DNA from: Laceyella tengchongensis
GTDB taxonomy: Bacteria > Bacillota > Bacilli > Thermoactinomycetales > Thermoactinomycetaceae
Assembly: GCF_900182735.1 (NCBI RefSeq)
Contig: NZ_FXTU01000002.1
Coordinates: 372,001 to 436,000, forward strand
Direction: 5' to 3'
DNA: 64,000 bases
The translations under genes and the position numbers were made by a program. A model generated the notes under the pieces. It was not told the DNA's origin. It searched no databases and saw nothing but the letters and a program-made list of their open reading frames with translations. Shown here one piece after another: positions 7,812-18,585 of the stretch (the stretch's first letter is position 1; each line of letters starts with the position of its first letter).

Positions 7812-8792
7812 ATGGTTTGGACTGCGATTATCCTGCCGTTTTTTATCGGCTTAACCATTTTTCTATACGGTTTGGGGTGGATGCGAACGGGGTTAGAAGC
7901 CCTCGCCCGCGAACGATTGCACCACATCTTGCTCCGTTTCACTCGCACCCCGATACGGGGATTTGCCACCGGGATCGCCACCACCGCCTGCCTACAAAGC
8001 AGCACCGCAGTCACAGTGCTCACGATCGGGTTTGTGAATGCGGGCATTCTTTCTTTTGCCCACTCCATCGGCATCATTCTGGGCAGCAACATCGGCACGA
8101 CCGTTACCACACAACTGTTGACACTAAAGATTGAGGATTTCGCGGTTCCGCTTATGATCATCGGCCTCATCCTGCGCGTGTTTCAGCGTGAAACCTTCCG
8201 TCTCATAGGGAAAGTCCTGATCGGTTTTGGGGCGATCTTCTGGGGCATCCACTTGATGCAAACCATTAACGATCCCTTGAAAGAAATGGGCTGGGTGGAG
8301 TGGTTCATCCAACACAGTGGCAATCCCATCGTGAGCGGATTGCTTGTCGGGATGCTCTTGACCGCGCTGATCCATAGTAGCAGCGCATGCATCGCGATCG
8401 CAATGGGCTTTTACGCCACGGGGGTCATCACCCTGCCATTTGCGATCGCGGTGGTGTTCGGTAGCAATGTCGGGACTTGCGTCACGGCGATGATCGCATC
8501 GGTGGGAGCTAATATCGCATCCAAGCAAGTCGCGCTCGCCCATTTATTGCTCAATGTAGCCGGAGCAGCCATTTTCACCCCTCTGATTCCGTTCATCAGC
8601 GAAATCAGTCCCTATCTGTCCTCAGATCCCGCAACACAAGTGGCACACATTCAAACCCTGTTCAACATCATTTGCTCCATTGCCGTGATGCCGTTTTGCC
8701 GTGAGTTCGCGTCATTCATTTCCCGCTTAGTACCCGATGAATCTATTGCGTGGAAAAAGGCAACTGCTGGCCCCGCTACACGGCGTCAATAA
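7812..8792 (+). CDS. Na/Pi cotransporter family membrane protein (YqeW-like)
   Basis: 326 aa. It contains the duplicated Na/Pi cotransporter signature: QSSTAVT with GSNIGTTVTTQL in the first half, and HSSSACIAIAMGF with GSNVGTCVTAM in the second. About eight hydrophobic segments are present. The family moves phosphate with sodium. A C-terminal PhoU-like domain found in long members is absent. The start is the ATG at 7812 with AAGGAGG upstream. Its last seven bases overlap the end of the opposing deoC gene. Confidence 0.92.
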   Translation: MVWTAIILPFFIGLTIFLYGLGWMRTGLEALARERLHHILLRFTRTPIRGFATGIATTACLQSSTAVTVLTIGFVNAGILSFAHSIGIILGSNIGTTVTTQLLTLKIEDFAVPLMIIGLILRVFQRETFRLIGKVLIGFGAIFWGIHLMQTINDPLKEMGWVEWFIQHSGNPIVSGLLVGMLLTALIHSSSACIAIAMGFYATGVITLPFAIAVVFGSNVGTCVTAMIASVGANIASKQVALAHLLLNVAGAAIFTPLIPFISEISPYLSSDPATQVAHIQTLFNIICSIAVMPFCREFASFISRLVPDESIAWKKATAGPATRRQ

Positions 8793-9457
8793 GCATCCGC
8801 GCCTTTTCCGCCACTGACAATAGCGACACTGGCGCTGGCGCCGATGCGGTTGGCGCCGGCCTGAATCATTTGCAATGCCGTTTCTTTATCACGCACGCCT
8901 CCAGACGCTTTCACTCCTAAATCCGAACCCACCGTTTGCCGCATCAGGCGAACGGCTTCTACTGTGGCGCCTCCTTTGCCAAAACCAGTGGACGTTTTCA
9001 CAAAGTGGGCCCCCGCCGCCTTGGCTTGCTCACACGCGGCCACAATCTCTTCACCTGTCAAAAGCCCTGCTTCCAGAATCACTTTAACCAACGCACCACC
9101 GGCCGCCTCAACCACGGCACGGATATCCTCCCTTACCGCTTTCACATCGCCCGATTTGAGTGCGCCTACATTGATGACCATATCAATTTCGCTCGCCCCA
9201 TTTTGCACGGCGTTTTTGGTTTCAAATGCTTTGGTTTCAGGCGTAGTCGCCCCCAGTGGAAAACCCACCACCGTACAAACAGCCACATCACTGCCCGCCA
9301 AGTGGGACGCCGCCTCTTTGACCCAATATGGATTCACACACACCGAAGCGAAATCGTGTTCCTTTGCCTCTTGACACAACCGGATCACTTGCTCTTTGGT
9401 CGCATCTGCCTTCAGCAACGTATGGTCAATCATCGCTGCCAACTCTTTAGCGTTCAT
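8786..9457 (-). CDS. deoC: Deoxyribose-phosphate aldolase
   Basis: 223 aa, the standard length. DeoC cleaves 2-deoxyribose 5-phosphate to glyceraldehyde 3-phosphate and acetaldehyde. Visible motifs are IDHTLLKADAT at the N-terminus, GASEIDMVINVGALKSG, the Schiff-base region HFVKTSTGFGKGGAT, and GVKASGGVRDKETAL. The ATG at 9457 has AAAGGATGAG upstream and lies inside the last codons of the Nudix gene, so the two are coupled. Confidence 0.96.
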   Translation of the reverse strand: MNAKELAAMIDHTLLKADATKEQVIRLCQEAKEHDFASVCVNPYWVKEAASHLAGSDVAVCTVVGFPLGATTPETKAFETKNAVQNGASEIDMVINVGALKSGDVKAVREDIRAVVEAAGGALVKVILEAGLLTGEEIVAACEQAKAAGAHFVKTSTGFGKGGATVEAVRLMRQTVGSDLGVKASGGVRDKETALQMIQAGANRIGASASVAIVSGGKGADAY

Positions 9458-9896
9458 CCTTGCTCTCATCCTTTCTCATTGACTCCAGTTTGTCCAGAGC
9501 CGATTTGAGTACTTCATCATTGTTATCGTAACCCATTGTCGTTTGTTTCTCCCATGCCTCCGCGAGCGAGCACCAAACAACGCCGTTGATTTCCGCCAAT
9601 TGCGGGGTTTCTTCGCCTGAAATGGCCCGGACGAGATAGTAATGGACCGTTTTTTCCACGGCGCCATGCTCCTCATGTGTGTATGCATATGTAATCGTTT
9701 GCAAGAAAGAAACGATCTTCCCTTCGATACCCGTCTCTTCAAGAATTTCCCGCAAAGCGGTCTCTTCATCCGTCTCACCGGCTTCTTTTTTGCCTTTGGG
9801 CAGGGTCCAACGGCCAAATCGGTCTTCAATCATCAGGACTTCCATCCCGTGGGGCCGTTCGCGGTAGACCACGCCGCCTGCTGAAATCTCTTTCAT
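9447..9896 (-). CDS. Nudix hydrolase
   Basis: 149 aa. A complete Nudix box is present, from GKKEAGETDEE to LREILEETGI (pattern GX5EX7REUXEEXGU). The N-terminal SAGGVVYRERPHGMEVLMIED resembles diadenosine-polyphosphate or house-cleaning hydrolases; the substrate cannot be told. The start is the ATG at 9896 with GGGAGG upstream; longer in-frame codons lack a site. It overlaps deoC by 11 bp. Confidence 0.92.
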   Translation of the reverse strand: MKEISAGGVVYRERPHGMEVLMIEDRFGRWTLPKGKKEAGETDEETALREILEETGIEGKIVSFLQTITYAYTHEEHGAVEKTVHYYLVRAISGEETPQLAEINGVVWCSLAEAWEKQTTMGYDNNDEVLKSALDKLESMRKDESKDER

Positions 9897-10054
9897 ATGC
9901 GTCCTCCCTTTCCTTCTGGTTGAAGGCGTGTCACTCAATTCAAAGTTGCTGACGCCACCATGCATCAGCGATCATAGCACAGTCAAGGAGCCGGCACAAG
10001 ATTAAGCACCACGCGGTGTTGTCTTTTGGCATGCCGACTTGCCGGATGCAAAAA

Positions 10055-10093
10055 AACAGCCGGACTCCCACACTTAGGAGCTTCACGGCTGTT
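10055..10093 (-). terminator. Terminator downstream of mtaB
   Basis: The arms AACAGCCG and CGGCTGTT enclose a second small stem (CTCC/GGAG). On the minus strand a run of T residues follows. It closes the prmA-rsmE-mtaB transcript. Confidence 0.85.
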
Positions 10094-10108
10094 CATGCTT
10101 GACTGGCA

Positions 10109-11458
10109 TTAACCGACACGCGCTGGCCGCGGCACATCATCAACTACGCGGACAAATGTGCCTAGGCAATATTCGGGCGACGCAACCTTATCGATCCGCA
10201 CGCGGCATACTTTCCCCACCATTTCTTCCGTCGCCGGGAATGCCACTTGCAGGTAATTGTCGGAATACCCCATATACAACCCACTCGTCGGGTCTTCTTT
10301 GTATGGACGCTCCGGAATCACTTCCAGCACATCGCCGACAAATTTTTGCGCGTATGTCAGCGTTAAGCGTTCCGAAAGCTCGATCAATTTGCGAACGCGC
10401 TCATGTTTTACTTCTTCCGGCACTTGATCCGGCATGCGCGCGGCAGGCGTCCCTGTCCGTTTGGAGTAAGGGAATACGTGCATTTGGTACAGTTTCAGCT
10501 CTTCGACGAAACGATAGCCGTTGTTAAACTGCTCTTCGGTCTCGCCAGGGAAACCTACGATCATGTCAGTGGTGATGGCCAGATTGGGCATCGCCTCATG
10601 CAATTGCATGATCTTTTCTTTGAATTCCGCTGTCGTGTATTTGCGTCTCATCCGCTTCAACACTTCGTCATCCCCAGCTTGGAGAGGAATGTGCAAGTGG
10701 CGGCACATTTTTTCAGACGCATTCAATACTTCGATCACGCGCTCATCGATCTGGCTCGCTTCAATCGAACTGATCCGCACCCGATTGAGCCCCTCGATTT
10801 TGTCCAAATCCCAGAGCAGGTCGGCCAACTTGTAGTTTTCAAAGTCCTCGCCATATCCGCCCGTGTGAATCCCGGTCAAAACGATTTCCTTATAACCGGC
10901 AGCCACAAGCTGGCGGGCTTGGTTCAAGACGTTTTCCGGTTTGCGGCTACGGGAAAGACCTTTCGCCCACGGGATGATGCAGAATGTGCAGAAGTTGTTG
11001 CACCCTTCTTGGATTTTCAGCGATGCGCGGGTCCGGTCAGCAAAGTCTGGCACATCCAGCTCTTCATACTCACGCTGTTTCATGATGTTGCCAACCGCAT
11101 TGATCGGCTGGCGCTGAGCCAAATACTGCTCTACATACTCCGTCAGCTTGTCGCGCCCCTGGGTGCCAACCACGATGTCCACCCCTGGGATCGCCGCCAC
11201 TTCCGCAGGCGACGTTTGCGCGTAACAACCGGTCACAGCGATCACGGCGTCTGGGTTACGTCGAATCGCACGGCGAATCACTTGCCGGCTCTTTTTGTCG
11301 CCCGTGTTGGTCACCGTGCATGTGTTGATGAGATACACATCCGCCTTGTCTTCAAAATCCACCCGGGTATAACCCGCTTTCATAAACAGTTGCCAGATCG
11401 CTTCCGTCTCATATGCGTTCACTTTGCATCCCAACGTGTGAAACGCAACTGTTCTCAT
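10109..11458 (-). CDS. mtaB: tRNA (t6A37) methylthiotransferase MtaB
   Basis: 449 aa. It is a radical-SAM methylthiotransferase that converts t6A37 to ms2t6A37 in tRNAs reading ANN codons. The order is UPF0004 domain (TLGCKVNAYETEAIW near the start), radical SAM CNNFCTFC cluster motif around residue 156, and C-terminal TRAM domain. The start is the ATG at 11458 behind GGGGGGTG; a GTG at 11467 is also in frame. It follows rsmE with no spacing, as in B. subtilis (yqeV). Confidence 0.96.
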   Translation of the reverse strand: MRTVAFHTLGCKVNAYETEAIWQLFMKAGYTRVDFEDKADVYLINTCTVTNTGDKKSRQVIRRAIRRNPDAVIAVTGCYAQTSPAEVAAIPGVDIVVGTQGRDKLTEYVEQYLAQRQPINAVGNIMKQREYEELDVPDFADRTRASLKIQEGCNNFCTFCIIPWAKGLSRSRKPENVLNQARQLVAAGYKEIVLTGIHTGGYGEDFENYKLADLLWDLDKIEGLNRVRISSIEASQIDERVIEVLNASEKMCRHLHIPLQAGDDEVLKRMRRKYTTAEFKEKIMQLHEAMPNLAITTDMIVGFPGETEEQFNNGYRFVEELKLYQMHVFPYSKRTGTPAARMPDQVPEEVKHERVRKLIELSERLTLTYAQKFVGDVLEVIPERPYKEDPTSGLYMGYSDNYLQVAFPATEEMVGKVCRVRIDKVASPEYCLGTFVRVVDDVPRPARVG

Positions 11459-11459
11459 G

Positions 11460-12197
11460 TTATTCACCCCCCAAATCTTGCCTTGCGAACAAGATGCACG
11501 AGAGCGCCATCAGCGGCGCCGTCTCTGTTCGCAATATACGTGAACCAAGCGAGATCGGCACCGCGCCGGCCTCCCTCGCTTCCTCGATCTCCGACTCCGT
11601 GAACCCACCTTCGGGGCCCACGATCAACAAGATCTCATCCTTGGCTGAGGCCATCGCTTCGGCCAAGGGGAGACCTCCTTTTTCATACGCAATCCATGCG
11701 CATTCCCGTTTCCCGATTTCTTGCAAGAGCGCTTTCCAGGACATTGGGGTGGCCACTGTCGGCAGCTTGCCCCGATGGGCTTGTTCAGCAGCCTCTTTCA
11801 CGATCCGCTCCCACCGCTCCCGTTTCTTGCCGATTTTGCGAGCGTCGATTTTCACAATACTCCGCTCCGACGAAAACGGCAAAAAGGCGGAAGCGCCCAA
11901 CTCTGTTCCTTTTTGCAAAATCCACTCCAATTTGTCGCCCTTGGGCAAGGATTGTGCAATCAGGACTTTCGTCCGGGGCTCTCCCCGCGAAGGCGTCCGC
12001 TCAACGATGCGGGCTATGATCTGGTCGCCATCGATGGATTCAATCTCCGCCAGATAGTCTAAGCCCTGTCCAGCGCAACAGATGATTCGGTCACCCGGTT
12101 TGTTGCGCATCACGTTTTTTATGTGATGGACATCATCTCCGACCAGTCGAATGGATGTCTCCACGATTTGTTCTTGAGCAATGAAATATCTTTGCAT
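11460..12197 (-). CDS. rsmE: 16S rRNA (uracil-1498-N3)-methyltransferase RsmE
   Basis: 245 aa, the typical RsmE length. The N-terminal PUA-like part contains DVHHIKNVMRNKPGD. The SPOUT knot signature at the C-terminus is IVGPEGGFTESEIEEAREAG followed by SLGSRILRTETA. The enzyme methylates U1498 of 16S rRNA. The ATG has AGGAG upstream. It sits between prmA and mtaB in the conserved order. Confidence 0.97.
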   Translation of the reverse strand: MQRYFIAQEQIVETSIRLVGDDVHHIKNVMRNKPGDRIICCAGQGLDYLAEIESIDGDQIIARIVERTPSRGEPRTKVLIAQSLPKGDKLEWILQKGTELGASAFLPFSSERSIVKIDARKIGKKRERWERIVKEAAEQAHRGKLPTVATPMSWKALLQEIGKRECAWIAYEKGGLPLAEAMASAKDEILLIVGPEGGFTESEIEEAREAGAVPISLGSRILRTETAPLMALSCILFARQDLGGE

Positions 12198-12214
12198 TTG
12201 ACACTCCTACCAGT

Positions 12215-13159
12215 CTACCATTTTTTTGCCGCAATGGCTACCCAGCCGTCTTGGTGAATGGTTTCCATTACTTCAAGTCCCATCATGGTGAGCGCTTCTT
12301 CCACGAGTTCCCGTTTCTCTTCAATAATACCGGAAGCGATAAACACTCCGCCAGGAACCAAAACCCGCGGTAAATCATGAACGAACTTCAATATGATTTC
12401 CGCCAGGATGTTGGCTACTACCACTTCGGCCGTATCAGCCACACCCTTGAGCAGATCCCCCTCTTTGGCCGTCACTTGTGCCGACAATCCGTTAATGGCG
12501 ATGTTCTCCTGCGCTTTTTCCACCGCCACCGGGTCCAAATCCAAGGCCAAAACCGGTCCAGCTCCCAATTTGCCCGCAACAATACTCAACACCCCACTTC
12601 CGCATCCCACGTCAATAACTCGCTGTTGCGGCTGAAGGTATTTCTCCAACAAACGGATAGACAGAACAGTGGTCGGGTGGGTGCCGGTGCCGAAAGCCAT
12701 GCCGGGATCCAGCTCGATGACACGCTCATCCGCTGATGCCGGTTCATGAGTTTCCCAATGAGGTTTGATCACAATGCGGTCGGTCACCCGGATTGGCTTG
12801 TAATATTTTTTCCATTCATCCGCCCACGCGGATTCATTCACTTCTTGTGTCGTGACAGCGGCTGGCCCCACGTCGAATCCAGCAGAGCGCAAATCCTCTA
12901 ACCGTTGTTTCACCTGCGCGACAAATGCGTCCGCATCCGGGCACGCCAACGATGAGAGATAGGCTTTCACGCGCACGCCCTCCTGCGGATAATCGTCTGG
13001 AGACAATTCGATGATCTCCCCATACCAATTGTCCCACTCGCGGTGAAGCACTTCAGGGTCTTCGATGGAAACCCCATCGCCGCCGAGGTCTTGCAAAATA
13101 TAGCTAACCGCCTCCGTCGCCTCTTGGCTGGTATGGACACATATCTCGATCCAATTCAA
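12215..13159 (-). CDS. prmA: Ribosomal protein L11 methyltransferase PrmA
   Basis: 314 aa from a TTG start with GGAGGG upstream. An N-terminal substrate-binding region is followed by a class I SAM-methyltransferase domain with ELDPGMAFGTGTHPTT and VIDVGCGSGVLSIVAGKLGA and the NPPY-like VVANILAEII. It methylates lysines and the N-terminus of L11. Separated from dnaJ by a terminator, so it depends on readthrough or its own promoter. Confidence 0.97.
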   Translation of the reverse strand: MNWIEICVHTSQEATEAVSYILQDLGGDGVSIEDPEVLHREWDNWYGEIIELSPDDYPQEGVRVKAYLSSLACPDADAFVAQVKQRLEDLRSAGFDVGPAAVTTQEVNESAWADEWKKYYKPIRVTDRIVIKPHWETHEPASADERVIELDPGMAFGTGTHPTTVLSIRLLEKYLQPQQRVIDVGCGSGVLSIVAGKLGAGPVLALDLDPVAVEKAQENIAINGLSAQVTAKEGDLLKGVADTAEVVVANILAEIILKFVHDLPRVLVPGGVFIASGIIEEKRELVEEALTMMGLEVMETIHQDGWVAIAAKKW

Positions 13160-13184
13160 CTCAATCCCTCCACATGATAAAGAA

Positions 13185-13206
13185 AAACGGGCAAAGATGC
13201 CCGTTT
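13185..13206 (-). terminator. Terminator downstream of dnaJ
   Basis: AAACGGGCA / TGCCCGTTT with a 4-nt loop, followed on the minus strand by T residues. It marks the main end of the heat-shock operon, just upstream of prmA. Confidence 0.85.
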
Positions 13207-13213
13207 ACCTTCA

Positions 13214-14341
13214 TTATTCGCCGCGAAACGCTTGTTTCATCTTATCGAAGAAGTTGTTGGACTGCTCTTGGTTAATGTATTCACCGCAAAGCCGGCTGAA
13301 CTTGCGCAGGGCTTCTTTCTGCTCTTCGGTCAGCTTGGTTGGTGTGACTACGCGCACTTTGACACGCAGATCGCCTTCGCCATATCCGCGTAGGCGCGGC
13401 ACCCCTTTTCCTTGCAGGCGGAACTCCGTACCGGTCTGCGTACCCGCCGGAACCTTCAAGCGTGCACGCCCGTTCAAGGTCGGCACGATCACCTCGTCGC
13501 CCAAAGCGGCTTGGCCGAAGGTGATTGGCAGTTCGCATGTCAGATCATCGCCGTCCCGCGTGAAAAACTCATGCGGTTTGACATAAATCGTGATGTAGAG
13601 GTCCCCCGGCGGTCCACCGTTCACTCCCGGTTCGCCTTCACCGCTTACCCGCAATTGCGCCCCTTCATGAATACCAGCCGGAATTTTGACGTTGATCTTT
13701 TTCTTCTTCTTCACTTGCCCTTGGCCGGAACAATTGGTGCACTTCTCCCTGATCAATTGGCCCGTCCCATTACAAGCGTGGCAGATTCGGCGATTGACTA
13801 CGCGGCCGAATGGCGTGTTTTGCACCACTTCGGTTTGTCCGCTCCCTTGACAGACGGAACAGGTTTCCGGCTTGGTTCCCGGCTTGGCTCCCGAACCGTG
13901 GCACTGATCGCATGTTTCGGTACGCGGAATGACGACATCCACCGTTTTACCGTAAACGGCATCTTTGAATTCAATCTGCAAGCGGTATTCCAGATCTGCG
14001 CCTTGACGTGGGGCATTGGGATTATTGCGTCTTCCTCCACCAAAAAACATATCAAAAATGTCCCCAAACCCAAAGTCAGCGTCAAATCCGGCACCGCCAC
14101 CGCCGCCGCCGAAACCACCGGTGGGATCAGCATGACCGAAGCGATCGTAATTTGCTTTTTTCTGCGGATCGCTCAATACTTCATATGCTTCTTTTACTTC
14201 TTTAAACTTTTGTTCTGCATCCGTATCTTTGTTCACGTCTGGGTGATACTTGCGTGCCAATTTTCGGTAGGCCTTGCGTATCTCATCATCAGAAGCATTG
14301 CGGCCGACACCCAGAACTTCATAAAAGTCACGTTTGCTCAC
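13214..14341 (-). CDS. dnaJ: Chaperone protein DnaJ
   Basis: 375 aa from a GTG with AGGAGGTG upstream. Domains in order: J domain (residues 4-68, HPD motif in RKYHPDVNKD), G/F-rich linker with a glycine run, four CxxCxGxG-type zinc-binding repeats (CDQCHGSG, CSVCQGSG, CHACNGTG and a degenerate CTNCSGQG), and the C-terminal peptide-binding domain. It is the J-protein partner of DnaK. Confidence 0.98.
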   Translation of the reverse strand: MSKRDFYEVLGVGRNASDDEIRKAYRKLARKYHPDVNKDTDAEQKFKEVKEAYEVLSDPQKKANYDRFGHADPTGGFGGGGGGAGFDADFGFGDIFDMFFGGGRRNNPNAPRQGADLEYRLQIEFKDAVYGKTVDVVIPRTETCDQCHGSGAKPGTKPETCSVCQGSGQTEVVQNTPFGRVVNRRICHACNGTGQLIREKCTNCSGQGQVKKKKKINVKIPAGIHEGAQLRVSGEGEPGVNGGPPGDLYITIYVKPHEFFTRDGDDLTCELPITFGQAALGDEVIVPTLNGRARLKVPAGTQTGTEFRLQGKGVPRLRGYGEGDLRVKVRVVTPTKLTEEQKEALRKFSRLCGEYINQEQSNNFFDKMKQAFRGE

Positions 14342-14440
14342 CGGGTCACCTCCTCTTCTATCTCAACCCATCTAAGCTACGATATCCACAAAAAATGGAA
14401 AGCCAAGCCAAGGCAGAGCCTCGACATTGACTTTCCAGTC

Positions 14441-14464
14441 GAGGAGAACTCTTCCCTTCTCCTC
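14441..14464 (-). other. dnaK-dnaJ intercistronic hairpin
   Basis: GAGGAGAA and TTCTCCTC form an 8-bp stem with an 8-nt loop immediately after the dnaK stop. A competing 7-bp stem (CCTCGAC / GTCGAGG, 14419-14444) overlaps it. No T run follows, so it is more likely an RNA processing or stability element than a terminator. Confidence 0.5.
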
Positions 14465-14465
14465 T

Positions 14466-16301
<1,836 letters not shown>

Positions 16302-16344
16302 TGACTGTTAACCTCCTACTTCAACCTTTGCGTAAGTAGTATTT

Positions 16345-16944
16345 TTATTGGCTCACTTTAACCATTGATGGGCGGATCACACGGTCTTTATAACGGTAAC
16401 CCGCTTGCAGCTCCTCTACAATCATACCCGGCGCCAAATGCTCCGCCTCGACTTGCATGACCGCGTTATGTTCGTGCGGGTTGAAAGGCTTTCCTTCGGT
16501 TTCGATCATCGTCAAACCTGCTTCGGACAGAACATTTAAGAATTGACGATATACCATCTCAATTCCTTCTTGCAACATTTTCGCGTCTTTACTTTGATCG
16601 GCCGCATCCAAGGCGCGCTCAAAGTTGTCAAGTACAGGCAAGATACTTTCTAGGAAAGGAACCACCGCATATTTCACGGCGTCTTCCTTATCCTTGCGGG
16701 CGCGGCGGCGGAAATTCTCCAAGTCGGCAAGAGCGCGAAGATAAAGCTCGCGGTGTTGTTCCGCTTGGCTCTTCCATTTCTCCGCCAGCAACTTGGCCTC
16801 TTCCAGCTCTTGCTCTAGGGATTGTTCGGGCGAGGATGCCTCGGCGCCGGTATGTATACTTTCCTGCTCCTCGAATGGACCTTCATTAGAAGGTTCCTGG
16901 CTTCCAGTTGGATGCTGAAGCTCTTCATTTTCATGCTTCATCAT
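16345..16944 (-). CDS. grpE: Nucleotide exchange factor GrpE
   Basis: 199 aa. A disordered acidic N-terminus of ~45 residues precedes the long coiled coil (AEKWKSQAEQHRELYLRALA). The GrpE beta domain ends GYRYKDRVIRPSMVKVS. It exchanges ADP on DnaK. The ATG at 16944 or 16941 follows AGGAGG. In the heat-shock operon, between the thermosome-like gene and dnaK. Confidence 0.97.
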   Translation of the reverse strand: MMKHENEELQHPTGSQEPSNEGPFEEQESIHTGAEASSPEQSLEQELEEAKLLAEKWKSQAEQHRELYLRALADLENFRRRARKDKEDAVKYAVVPFLESILPVLDNFERALDAADQSKDAKMLQEGIEMVYRQFLNVLSEAGLTMIETEGKPFNPHEHNAVMQVEAEHLAPGMIVEELQAGYRYKDRVIRPSMVKVSQ

Positions 16945-16959
16945 TCAGGTCCTCCTATG

Positions 16960-18498
16960 TTAGAAAACAGGGTCTTCTTTCATTTGCACGATCGTGTGGA
17001 TGCGCAAAATCGCGACGGCCACTTCACCAGCCGTTTTGAGCGCATGCGCTTTGACCGGAAGAGGGTCGACTACCCCCATCTCAATCATATCCGCAACGAT
17101 CCCCCGATCGCAATCGATTCCCAAGGAATCAGACTGGCGTTTTAATTGCAACGCTTTGACTGCCTCGATTTTTTCCAAGGGGTTAAACCCAGCGTTGGCG
17201 ACGACCTGGCTCATCGGGCGTTGCAACGCTTCGGATACCGCCGACACGCCAAACCGTTCCATCCCCTGCACTGTGTTACGGAAATGTTCAACATCCCGGG
17301 CAATCGCCAATTCCACGGCGCCGCCGCCCGGGACAAATCCACCATGAATGGCCGCTTGCACCGCGGAAGCTGCATCTTTGCAAATCCGTTCGCGTTCTTC
17401 GACCACTTCATCTGTCGCTGCCCCGACCAATATCGTGGCGAACGGAATACCTTGTCCGCCGCTGATCCGGATTCTGGACAGCGCTTCATCATCTACCACT
17501 TCGGCACATAGACCGAGTAGGGCTTCAATCTCTTCCGGGCTTTTCTTCAGGCCGCTCCGTTTAATTTGGCGCGCTCCAGTATATTCAGACACTTTGTTTA
17601 GCTCTTCTTTCGCCACCTCGGCCGCCACAATCACTCCCGCGTCTGCAAGAACTTCTTCCGCATGGGGATCGACGGCCCCTTCCGTAACGATAAGGCCTAC
17701 ATTTAAATGAATCAAGTGCTCCAGCATGACATAAAATTCTTCTCGCAGGCGCTCCTTGCGGCTGAACGCTTCATCCGTCCGCACATCGTCGGAGAATGCC
17801 TCCGGCTCCAAGGCGTCGGCCAGCACCAACACCCGCGCGTTTTGCCGTATCCGCGGCATCTGGGAATTCATCCGCGGTTTGCTGACGACGATCCCAGCGA
17901 ACACCTTACTTTCGATGCGTGGATGGGCGACCACGCAACTAGATAGCTTAAATCCTTTTTCCAACAACTTCTCGCGTCCCATCAAATGCGCCGCTTCCAT
18001 GACGGCCAAAGTGATGTCCTCATTTTCGCGGCTAGCGGTGAACGCAATCCGTTGCAACCATTCGTCATCCATCTCATAAATCATGCGGGCCCGTTCCTGC
18101 ATCTTAATCAGGGCGAAGCGGGTTCCGCGCTGGATCCCGGTAATCACTTTAGTCACAGGGACGCCCCGCAATACCTGCTTCAGCCCTTCATCAACAAGCG
18201 CGGACGCAAGCAGGGTGGCGGTTGTGGTTCCGTCACCCACTTCGGCCTGTTGTGCTTTGGCCACATTGACGATCATTTTGGCGGCTGGATGATTAATCGC
18301 CATCCGATCTAAGATGGTCACCCCGTCATTGGTCACAACCACTTCATTTTTGGAGTTGACAAGCATCGTGTCAAGGCCTTTGGGGCCCAGCGTAGGCGCA
18401 ACCGCTTGCGCGACGGATTTTACAGCTTGGGCATTAGCTTGAAGCGCTGACAGGAACGGTTTTTCTTCGTCTTGGTGTAAGTGGACTTTATCCGGCAC
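16960..18498 (-). CDS. Thermosome-like (group II/III) chaperonin, TCP-1/cpn60 family
   Basis: 512 aa from a GTG at 18498 (GGAAGG 9 bp upstream; an in-frame GTG at 18519 is possible). The sequence reads as an archaeal-type chaperonin, not GroEL: TLGPKGLDTMLV, VVVTNDGVTILDRM, then AEVGDGTTTATLLASALVDE with the ATPase aspartate, and near the end HGGFVPGGGAVELA. The middle part carries the apical domain with a presumed helical protrusion. Bacterial group III chaperonins of this kind are known from thermophilic Firmicutes and are often near dnaK. It probably folds proteins without a GroES lid. A regular groES-groEL pair may exist elsewhere in the genome. Confidence 0.95.
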   Translation of the reverse strand: MPDKVHLHQDEEKPFLSALQANAQAVKSVAQAVAPTLGPKGLDTMLVNSKNEVVVTNDGVTILDRMAINHPAAKMIVNVAKAQQAEVGDGTTTATLLASALVDEGLKQVLRGVPVTKVITGIQRGTRFALIKMQERARMIYEMDDEWLQRIAFTASRENEDITLAVMEAAHLMGREKLLEKGFKLSSCVVAHPRIESKVFAGIVVSKPRMNSQMPRIRQNARVLVLADALEPEAFSDDVRTDEAFSRKERLREEFYVMLEHLIHLNVGLIVTEGAVDPHAEEVLADAGVIVAAEVAKEELNKVSEYTGARQIKRSGLKKSPEEIEALLGLCAEVVDDEALSRIRISGGQGIPFATILVGAATDEVVEERERICKDAASAVQAAIHGGFVPGGGAVELAIARDVEHFRNTVQGMERFGVSAVSEALQRPMSQVVANAGFNPLEKIEAVKALQLKRQSDSLGIDCDRGIVADMIEMGVVDPLPVKAHALKTAGEVAVAILRIHTIVQMKEDPVF

Positions 18499-18585
18499 CG
18501 GATTTCGCCTTCCTTTCACTATATGGCGCAGGGGGCATCACTTTGGCAACCCCTTATACGCGTGATGCATCCTAATATGCTTAGT

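Noticed and set aside
10403..11602. 399-codon plus-strand frame opposite mtaB and rsmE
   Set aside because: Shadow of GC-rich coding DNA; it crosses two real genes and shows no domain.
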